From Bacteroidota bacterium (GTDB lineage Bacteria > Bacteroidota > Ignavibacteria > Kapaibacteriales > UBA2268), in contig JAKIZN010000026.1 in assembly GCA_022708005.1 (NCBI GenBank), forward strand, positions 1 through 11,441: 11,441 bases of DNA. The letters run 5' to 3'. Positions 6,222 through 11,441 of the stretch are shown here, in pieces (position 1 is the first letter of the stretch; every line of letters starts with the position of its first letter). A program made the position numbers and the translations under genes. The notes beneath the pieces are model-generated. The model saw only the letters and a program-made list of their open reading frames with translations, was not told the DNA's origin and ran no database searches.

Positions 6222-7563
6222 TTTCGTTCAAACTATACAAAATATTTTTAAAATAGAAGAGCTTCGTCAAAGAATTCTTTTCACTTTGGGCATTTTGATA
6301 GTTGTCCGGCTAGGGTCTCATATTACCCTGCCGGGCATCGACGTCGCGGCTCTTACAGCTTCTAACCAAGACGCGGCATCGAATACTTTGTTCGGGCTTT
6401 TCGATTTGTTTGTTGGTGGTGCGTTCTCCAACGCGGCAATTTTTGCACTCGGCATTATGCCATACATCACATCTTCGATTATCTTCCAGCTTGCAGGGGT
6501 GGTTATCCCAGAAATTCAAAAAATGCAAAAGGAAGGCGAAGAAGGTCGCCGAAAAATCAACCAATATACTCGTTATGGAACAGTGCTTATTTCTGCACTG
6601 CAAGGTTGGGGCGTTAGCATTAAACTTGCTTACCAGCAAACATCGGGCGGCGTTCACGTAGTGCCCGATTCGGGTTTTATGTTCACTGTTACTACTATTT
6701 TCTTGCTGGCTGCGGGAACAGTCTTTATGATGTGGCTCGGCGAGCAAATATCTGAACGAGGAATAGGAAATGGTATTTCACTTATCATCTTTATCGGTAT
6801 TATCGCAAGGCTACCCGGCTCGCTATGGCAAGAATGGTTGCTGATACAAGCAGGTTCGAGGCATTGGCTTGTCGAACTTATTGTGATTGTATTATTTGTT
6901 GCCATTGTGGCAGCAGTGATATTGGTTACTATGGGAGCACGCAGAATACCAGTTCAGTATGCTAAACGACAAGTTGGTCGCAAAGTTTATGGCGGCACAA
7001 CTCAATATATACCTTTGAGAGTAAATACAGCTGGCGTTATGCCTATTATTTTCGCTCAAGCATTGATGTTTATACCTAACACGGTTTTAAGTTTTTTCCC
7101 AGAAAGCCAATTTATTATTACTTTGGCAAGATGGTTCAATCATGACTCATTCGTTTATGCAACATTCTACTTTGCTATGATTGTTTTCTTTACATATTTC
7201 TACACAGCTATTATTTTTAATCCTAAAGATATAGCAGAAAATATGAAAAAGCAAGGTGGATTTATACCGGGCATACGTCCGGGCAATCATACATCGGAGT
7301 ATATTGATTCAATCCTTACAAGGATTACCTTGCCCGGTTCTATATTTTTGGGATTAGTTGCAATTATGCCTACTTTCATTACAAATATATTTAATGTTAG
7401 TTCGGGCTTTGCACACTTTTTTGGAGGCACCTCGCTGCTAATTATGGTTGGAGTTGCTCTTGACACTCTACAGCAAATCGAATCGCATCTGCTTATGCGC
7501 CATTACGATGGCTTTATGAAGAGCGGTAAGATTAAAGGTAGAGCTGGATTTGGTGGAATGTAA
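6214..7563 (+). CDS. secY: Protein translocase subunit SecY
   Basis: SecY is the pore-forming inner-membrane subunit of the Sec channel. It works with SecE/SecG, SecA and the ribosome to export and insert proteins. The 449 residues contain about ten hydrophobic segments, near 20-40, 72-97, 121-140, 154-176, 185-203, 218-240, 272-294, 313-336, 371-392 and 396-417. Landmarks are the plug-region FDLFVGG, GIMPYITSSIIFQL in the second segment, SERGIGNGISLIIF in the fifth, and the cytoplasmic GGFIPGIRPG loop, whose Arg355 corresponds to E. coli Arg357 (needed for SecA-driven export). ATG 6214 overlaps rplO; a stop at 6208-6210 excludes any earlier start. GGAGG (6195-6199) is present but 14 bases away. 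The stop overlaps the map start by one base. Confidence 0.98.
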   Translation: MANFVQTIQNIFKIEELRQRILFTLGILIVVRLGSHITLPGIDVAALTASNQDAASNTLFGLFDLFVGGAFSNAAIFALGIMPYITSSIIFQLAGVVIPEIQKMQKEGEEGRRKINQYTRYGTVLISALQGWGVSIKLAYQQTSGGVHVVPDSGFMFTVTTIFLLAAGTVFMMWLGEQISERGIGNGISLIIFIGIIARLPGSLWQEWLLIQAGSRHWLVELIVIVLFVAIVAAVILVTMGARRIPVQYAKRQVGRKVYGGTTQYIPLRVNTAGVMPIIFAQALMFIPNTVLSFFPESQFIITLARWFNHDSFVYATFYFAMIVFFTYFYTAIIFNPKDIAENMKKQGGFIPGIRPGNHTSEYIDSILTRITLPGSIFLGLVAIMPTFITNIFNVSSGFAHFFGGTSLLIMVGVALDTLQQIESHLLMRHYDGFMKSGKIKGRAGFGGM

Positions 7564-8387
7564 TGAAAAAGCGTAACGGTAGCAATAATAATAGCAGGCA
7601 TGGGATAACTATTAAAACTCCCGAAGAGATAAAAAAAATTGAGTTCTCTTGCCGCATTGTTGCCGATACGTTGAGTATGCTTAAAAATTACGTCAAAGTT
7701 GGCGTAACGACTTTAGAACTCGATACCATTGCCGAAGATTTTATCAGAAGCAAAAACGCGAGACCCGCTTTCAAAGGCTATAAGCCAGATGCATGCACAA
7801 CGCCATTCCCAGGTACGCTTTGCATATCGATTGATGAAGTAGTTGTCCATGGGATGCCGAGCGACAGAAAACTCGAAGAAGGGCAAATAGTTTCTTTGGA
7901 TTGCGGTGCGGAGTTCGACGGATACTTTGGTGATAGCGCTGTAACTTATCCCGTTGGAAAAATAAACGAGGAAGTTGAACGTCTATTAAAAGTTACAGAG
8001 GAATCGCTCTTTCTCGGCATTGCCGAGGCGGTGGAAGGCAATAGAGTTTATGATATTTCTAAAGCGGTGCAAGAGCATTGCGAAAAAAATGGATATTCTT
8101 TGACAAGGGAGCTTGTGGGGCACGGCATCGGCAAGAAATTGCACGAACCGCCACCAGTGCCAAACTTTGTGCCTCCGCTTTTGCAACGGGATAGGTATCC
8201 TAACGCTAAATTGATAAGCGGCATGGCTATGGCAATAGAGCCTATGGTGCATTTGGGCGCTAAAGAGATATTCATTGCCAAAGATGGTTGGACTATCATA
8301 ACGCGGGACAAAAAACCTGCGGCTCATTTTGAGCATACTATAATTGTAGATAATAATAAACCAATAATATTAACTTTAAGAGATTAG
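7563..8387 (+). CDS. map: Methionine aminopeptidase, type I
   Basis: Map removes the initiator methionine from nascent proteins, a cytosolic, ribosome-associated, metal-dependent reaction. The five metal ligands of the family are visible: Asp113 ([10 protein letters not shown]), Asp124 (FGDSA), His187 (GHGIG), Glu226 (AIEPM) and Glu257 (HFEHT). Catalytic-site His96 (VVVHGMP) and His194 are also present. There is no type II insertion and no zinc-finger N-terminus. At 274 residues it is slightly longer than E. coli Map (264), through about 14 polar residues at the N-terminus and a somewhat longer stretch around 201-219 ([13 protein letters not shown]). It starts inside the secY stop (TAATG), implying coupling. 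The order secY-map-infA without adk fits the Bacteroidota arrangement. Confidence 0.97.
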   Translation: MKKRNGSNNNSRHGITIKTPEEIKKIEFSCRIVADTLSMLKNYVKVGVTTLELDTIAEDFIRSKNARPAFKGYKPDACTTPFPGTLCISIDEVVVHGMPSDRKLEEGQIVSLDCGAEFDGYFGDSAVTYPVGKINEEVERLLKVTEESLFLGIAEAVEGNRVYDISKAVQEHCEKNGYSLTRELVGHGIGKKLHEPPPVPNFVPPLLQRDRYPNAKLISGMAMAIEPMVHLGAKEIFIAKDGWTIITRDKKPAAHFEHTIIVDNNKPIILTLRD

Positions 8388-8395
8388 ACCAAAAT

Positions 8396-8614
8396 ATGGC
8401 TAAACAGGATTTAATAAAAGTTGATGGAGTAATCGAAGAAACGTTGCCTAATACTCAATTCGTAGTTAGATTTGAGAATGGGCATAAGGTGTTAGCGCAT
8501 ATTTCTGGTAAAATGCGAATGAATTTTATTAAAATTCTGCAAGGCGATAAGGTAACGGTAGAGCTATCGCCTTATGATTTATCAAAAGGCAGAATTATCT
8601 ATAGGTATAAATAA
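8396..8614 (+). CDS. infA: Translation initiation factor IF-1
   Basis: IF-1 binds the 30S A site during initiation and helps IF-2 and IF-3. The 72-residue length is exactly the bacterial norm. It is a single S1/OB-fold domain. [39 protein letters not shown] and [18 protein letters not shown] are nearly invariant family blocks, and it ends in the usual YRYK. It lies eight bases after map and 26 bases before rpmJ, a common placement in spc-type clusters. No strong Shine-Dalgarno sequence precedes it. Confidence 0.98.
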   Translation: MAKQDLIKVDGVIEETLPNTQFVVRFENGHKVLAHISGKMRMNFIKILQGDKVTVELSPYDLSKGRIIYRYK

Positions 8615-8640
8615 TAATCATTAAATATAAAGAGACTATT

Positions 8641-8757
8641 ATGAAAGTAACAGCATCTGTTAAGAAAAGAAATCCAGACGACAAAATCGTCAAACGGAAA
8701 GGTCGCGTGTACATAATTAACAAGAAGAACCCACGTTTTAAACAAAGACAAGGTTAA
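8641..8757 (+). CDS. rpmJ: 50S ribosomal protein L36, zinc-free form
   Basis: L36 is the smallest large-subunit protein and binds 23S rRNA. The 38 residues start [20 protein letters not shown] and end with [13 protein letters not shown], which matches the 38-residue Bacteroidota type. Classical L36 holds zinc with three Cys and one His (CxxC...C...H). Here no cysteine or histidine remains at all: position 14, a Cys in the Bacteroidota proteins I recall, is Asp. The protein therefore cannot form the zinc ribbon. It sits between infA and rpsM as expected. AGAGA upstream is only a weak ribosome binding site. Confidence 0.95.
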   Translation: MKVTASVKKRNPDDKIVKRKGRVYIINKKNPRFKQRQG

Positions 8758-8758
8758 T

Positions 8759-8766
8759 AGGGAGGT
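8759..8766 (+). promoter_or_regulatory. Shine-Dalgarno site for rpsM
   Basis: AGGGAGGT, directly after the rpmJ stop, is the strongest Shine-Dalgarno sequence in the window. Its GGAGG core lies seven bases before the GTG at 8773 and fixes the S13 start. Confidence 0.85.
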
Positions 8767-8772
8767 TATTAA

Positions 8773-9150
8773 GTGGCACGTATAGCTGGTATAGACTTAC
8801 CAAAGAATAAAAGAGGTCATGTAGGGCTGACCTATATCTACGGCATCGGGCAAACGCTCGCCGGCAAAATTTTAGAAGAAGCAGGAGTAGACCCTGCGAA
8901 GAAAGTATCTGCATGGACAGATGATGAAATTGCAAGACTACGCCAAGTAATTGACAATTACAAGACAGAAGGTCAGTTGCGTAGCGAAGTTCAAATGAAC
9001 ATCAAGCGATTGATGGACATTGGCTGCTATCGTGGGATAAGGCACCGCCGCGGGTTGCCAGCGAACGGGCAACGCACTCGTACTAATGCTCGTACTCGCA
9101 AAGGTCGCAAGAAAACTGTTGCAGGAAAGAAAAAAGCAGCTAAGAAATAA
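8773..9150 (+). CDS. rpsM: 30S ribosomal protein S13
   Basis: S13 sits in the head of the small subunit and forms bridges to L5 and contacts with P-site tRNA. The 125 residues match the family. It starts [20 protein letters not shown], includes [14 protein letters not shown], the helix-turn region with [20 protein letters not shown], and [13 protein letters not shown]. The C-terminal tail (about 106-125) is lysine-rich, as is normal for contact with rRNA and tRNA. GTG start with a strong GGAGG. It begins the alpha-type block; 60 AT-rich bases follow before rpsK. Confidence 0.98.
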   Translation: MARIAGIDLPKNKRGHVGLTYIYGIGQTLAGKILEEAGVDPAKKVSAWTDDEIARLRQVIDNYKTEGQLRSEVQMNIKRLMDIGCYRGIRHRRGLPANGQRTRTNARTRKGRKKTVAGKKKAAKK

Positions 9151-9210
9151 TCTGCTTAAAAAATTAATTATATTGATAATTATTAGTAACATAAATTCAG
9201 GTAAAATTCT

Positions 9211-9591
9211 GTGGCTAAGAAAAAAGTAAAGAAAAAAGTAGTCTCCGACGTACACGGAAAAGCGTTTATTAGAGCTACTTTTAACAATGTCCAAGTTCTA
9301 ATAGCAGATACTTATGGCAATGCTTTATGCTGGTCTTCGGCAGGACGTAATGGCTTCCGTGGCAGCAAGAAGAATACGCCTTATGCAGCCCAAGTTTCCG
9401 CCGAGAAGGCAGCGAAAGAAGCTTTCGATATGGGCTTAAGGAAAGTAGATGTTGTTGTAAAAGGACCTGGCTCGGGACGCGAAGCAGCAATTCGTGCTCT
9501 TTCGCAAGCTGGATTGGAAATTTACTCGATAATCGATAAAACTCCAATTCCACACAACGGTTGCCGCCCGCCGAAAAGAAGAAGAGTATAA
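9211..9591 (+). CDS. rpsK: 30S ribosomal protein S11
   Basis: S11 lies on the small-subunit platform near the mRNA exit channel. The 126 residues are the family norm. After a Lys/Val-rich start come [20 protein letters not shown], the conserved [35 protein letters not shown], and the C-terminal [19 protein letters not shown] signature. The start is GTG with AGGT eight bases upstream. In many bacteria rpsD follows immediately; here a 74-base spacer leads straight to rpoA. Confidence 0.98.
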   Translation: MAKKKVKKKVVSDVHGKAFIRATFNNVQVLIADTYGNALCWSSAGRNGFRGSKKNTPYAAQVSAEKAAKEAFDMGLRKVDVVVKGPGSGREAAIRALSQAGLEIYSIIDKTPIPHNGCRPPKRRRV

Positions 9592-9665
9592 GCTCTTGTT
9601 TCGCAGTGGCTTGTGGCAAATTAAAATAGAAAATTTATTAATACTAAATCCGGCATAGAGAATTT

Positions 9666-10688
9666 ATGAACAATACTCAAATGCAAATGCCCGACAGGGT
9701 TCATATTGAAGAAGCATCTTCCGAATACCACGGTAGATTTATACTTCAACCGTTAGAAATCGGCTATGGAGTAACTATTGGCAATGCTCTGCGAAGAGTT
9801 TTGCTTTCGTCCATACCGGGTTCCGCTATCGTTGGCGTGAAAATCAGCGATGTGCTTCACGAATTTCAATCAATACCGGGTGTAAAAGAAGACGTCTCCG
9901 AAATTATCCTTAATTTGAAAGAAGTTCGATTTAAAGTTCATGATAAAAAAGTGAATAGAATACTTTTCCAATTAAGAGGTCCCGGAGAATGGACAGCTAA
10001 GGATATTCAAGAAGCTAACCCGCAAATTGAAGTTCTCGATCCTTCGCATTATATCGCAACGCTATCTGACGATGCAGAATTCGACGTCGAACTGCGTATC
10101 GGACGTGGCAAGGGATATGTTCCAGCCGAAGAACAGCAAATAGTTGATTACCCAGTCGGTATGCTCCCGATTGACGCTATTTATACACCAATTAAGAATG
10201 TTATTTATAATGTTGAGCCTTATCGCGTTGGACAAAGAACAGACTATGAAAGGCTTATACTCGACGTAAGAACAGATGGTACTATATCTTCGCAAGAAGC
10301 CGTCCATACTGCTTCTAAAATTTTGGACGAGCATATTAAATTCTTTATCAACTTCGAAGCCTACGAAGAGGAAGTTCCGCAAGTAGAAACTGTCGAAGAA
10401 GAAGTTAAAGCAGCCGAGAAAAACAGATTGCGGAAAATTTTATTGACCCCAGTTGATGAATTAGAGCTATCGGTTAGAGCGCATAATTGCTTGAAAGCTG
10501 CTAATATTAAAACATTAGGCGAACTTGTTCAGCTCCAAGAATCCGATTTGCTCAAATTCCGCAACTTCGGCAGAAAATCGCTCGCCGAATTGCTGGAAGT
10601 TGTAGAAATTTGCGGACTTCAATTTGGTATGAGCGTTGAGCAATATTTAAAGGAAGAGCCTAAAAATCATTCCGATGAACAATTGTGA
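9666..10688 (+). CDS. rpoA: DNA-directed RNA polymerase subunit alpha
   Basis: RpoA dimerises to start assembly of core RNA polymerase and contacts promoter UP elements and activators. The 340 residues are typical. The N-terminal domain (about 1-235) has the LEIGYGVTIGNALRRVLLSS motif, IPGSAIVGVKISDVLHEF and YNVEPYRVGQRTDYERLIL. An acidic Glu-rich linker follows (about 243-262). The C-terminal domain (about 265-330) has SVRAHNCLKAANIKTLGEL and FRNFGRKSL. Arg271, Asn274 and Lys304 correspond to the E. coli UP-element contacts Arg265, Asn268 and Lys298, so DNA binding by this domain is likely intact. Only a weak ribosome binding site is seen. It follows rpsK without rpsD and precedes rplQ by 26 bases. 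Confidence 0.98.
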   Translation: MNNTQMQMPDRVHIEEASSEYHGRFILQPLEIGYGVTIGNALRRVLLSSIPGSAIVGVKISDVLHEFQSIPGVKEDVSEIILNLKEVRFKVHDKKVNRILFQLRGPGEWTAKDIQEANPQIEVLDPSHYIATLSDDAEFDVELRIGRGKGYVPAEEQQIVDYPVGMLPIDAIYTPIKNVIYNVEPYRVGQRTDYERLILDVRTDGTISSQEAVHTASKILDEHIKFFINFEAYEEEVPQVETVEEEVKAAEKNRLRKILLTPVDELELSVRAHNCLKAANIKTLGELVQLQESDLLKFRNFGRKSLAELLEVVEICGLQFGMSVEQYLKEEPKNHSDEQL

Positions 10689-10714
10689 TTAATATTTAAT
10701 TTGAGATAACAAAA

Positions 10715-11441
10715 ATGAGACACCTCGTTAAAGGAAGAAAACTAAAAAGAACCGCAAGCCATAGAAAAGCTTTGTTGGCTAATCTTGCTACTTCTTTATT
10801 CGAACATAAAAAAATTGTTACTACCGAAGCTAAGGCAAAAGAACTTCGCCCATACGCTGAGCATCTTATCACCAAAGCTAAGCACGCTCTTCAAAATGAA
10901 AAACAAGGGCTTTTGCCTGAAGGTCAGACAATTGATATTCACAACAGAAGAGTAGTGGGAAAGGTCGTGCGCCGCAAAGCAGTCTTGCAAGAACTTTTCG
11001 ATGCTATTGCTCCAGTTGTGGAAGCTCGCAATGGTGGCTATACTCGCGTTGTTAAACTTGGGTTTAGACGTGGAGACGCCGGAGCTAAAGCTATGATAGA
11101 ACTCGTTGATTGGTCTGCTCCGCAGGACGGGACTGTCAGAACTAAAGCCAAGAAAAAAGCTAAACCAACGGCTAAAGCTCCGAAAGCTCAGCCATCCGCT
11201 CACACCGAGCCAGTTGCAACCAAGCCAGAAGCGGTAGCGGAAGTTGAAGAAACAGAAGTTGCTACAACTCCTGAAAACGCCGAAGTAGAAGTTGCTCCAA
11301 TAGCTGAAGAGCCAGTTGCCGAAGCAACAGCCGCCGAAGAAGCACCAGCCGCCGAAGAGCCAACTGCCGCTGAAGAGCCGGCCGCCGCTGAAGAGCCGGC
11401 CGCCGCTGAAGAGCCGGCCGCCGCTGAAGAAAAGAAAATCG
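10715..11441 (+). CDS. rplQ: 50S ribosomal protein L17 with long C-terminal tail, 3'-truncated
   Basis: L17 binds 23S rRNA near the peptide exit. The core (residues 1 to about 132) starts MRHLVKGRKLKRTASHRKAL and has EHKKIVTTEAKAKELRPYAE, RRVVGKVVRRKAV and GGYTRVVKLGFRRGD with MIELVD. Bacterial L17 is commonly 115-130 residues, with longer tails in Bacteroidota. Here at least 110 more residues follow to the window edge. First comes a basic Lys/Ala/Pro stretch (about 142-160), then an acidic Glu/Ala/Pro/Val stretch ending in AAAEEP repeats. No stop is reached. The tail shows no domain and is probably disordered. Start ATG 10715 is the family N-terminus. It is the usual last gene of the alpha operon. 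Confidence 0.96.
   Translation, partial: MRHLVKGRKLKRTASHRKALLANLATSLFEHKKIVTTEAKAKELRPYAEHLITKAKHALQNEKQGLLPEGQTIDIHNRRVVGKVVRRKAVLQELFDAIAPVVEARNGGYTRVVKLGFRRGDAGAKAMIELVDWSAPQDGTVRTKAKKKAKPTAKAPKAQPSAHTEPVATKPEAVAEVEETEVATTPENAEVEVAPIAEEPVAEATAAEEAPAAEEPTAAEEPAAAEEPAAAEEPAAAEEKKI
11345..11431 (+). repeat. 18-base tandem repeat encoding (A)AAEEP in the L17 tail
   Basis: The unit GCCGCCGCTGAAGAGCCG is perfect at 11381-11398 and 11399-11416. The following copy (11417-11431) matches for its first 14 bases and then changes to GAA-AAG. Two diverged copies precede it (11345-11362 and 11363-11380). Each unit encodes six residues, so copy changes stay in frame. It is strikingly GC-rich compared with the AT-rich window. 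Gradual divergence toward the left suggests recent expansion at the right. Confidence 0.85.

Noticed and set aside
9134..9157. AAGCAG/CTGCTT inverted repeat spanning the rpsM stop
   Set aside because: Six pairs with a 12-base loop, followed by A residues and not T, so it is not a terminator; likely chance.
9151..9210. AT-rich rpsM-rpsK spacer as an internal promoter, with TAATTAT/ATAATTA hairpin (9165-9182)
   Set aside because: TTGATA and TAAAAT-like words are present but the spacing (about 23 bases) does not fit a sigma-70 promoter, and the stem is A-T only. No support beyond base composition.
10796..11203. 135-residue reverse-strand open frame opposite rplQ
   Set aside because: The forward strand clearly encodes L17 here. 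The reverse product is Ser/Phe-rich, as expected from the complement of Lys/Glu/Ala codons.
1..11441. A hidden novel system (defence, mobile element or biosynthetic cluster)
   Set aside because: Nearly all bases are accounted for by recognised ribosomal, initiation, translocation and transcription genes with short spacers, leaving no room for another gene set.

Overview
This window is a long stretch of a bacterial S10-spc-alpha ribosomal protein gene cluster. Every gene is on the + strand, from the 3' part of rplV (L22) to a 3'-truncated rplQ (L17). The order is rplV'-rpsC-rplP-rpmC-rpsQ-rplN-rplX-rplE-rpsN-rpsH-rplF-rplR-rpsE-rpmD-rplO-secY-map-infA-rpmJ-rpsM-rpsK-rpoA-rplQ'. Genes are packed with gaps of about 0-75 bases or short overlaps. 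No gene-free stretch reaches 300 bases, and I see no tRNA, rRNA, insertion sequence, CRISPR array or phage gene.

The organism looks like a member of the Bacteroidota/Chlorobiota (FCB) group. Pointers are the 38-residue cysteine-free L36 ending [10 protein letters not shown], map placed directly after secY with no adk between them, the short zinc-less S14, and the Bacteroidota-like L5, L30 and RpoA sequences. Clear Shine-Dalgarno sequences (AAGGAG, GGAGG) precede several genes. These are unusual in class Bacteroidia, so an Ignavibacteria-, Kapabacteria- or Chlorobi-like lineage is more likely; this is inference. The DNA is AT-rich by eye, except for a GC-rich repeat at the right edge.

Layout: 1-1909 is the end of the S10-type block (L22, S3, L16, L29, S17). 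1927-7563 is the spc-type block (L14 to SecY). 7563-8757 carries Met aminopeptidase, IF1 and L36. 8773-11441 is the alpha-type block (S13, S11, RNA polymerase alpha, L17). The products build both ribosomal subunits, start translation (IF1), trim initiator methionine (Map), export proteins (SecY) and transcribe DNA (RpoA).

No new biological system is evident; this is an ordinary core operon with local oddities. (1) rpsQ (S17) is broken by what looks like an exact 20-base deletion. (2) rpsD (S4) is missing from its usual place between rpsK and rpoA. (3) L17 carries a C-terminal tail of at least 110 residues, ending in an 18-base tandem repeat. (4) L5 has an N-terminal extension of about 40 residues. 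(5) Two mutually exclusive small hairpins with a T-run lie between rpsE and rpmD. (6) L36 has lost every zinc ligand and S14 two of four.
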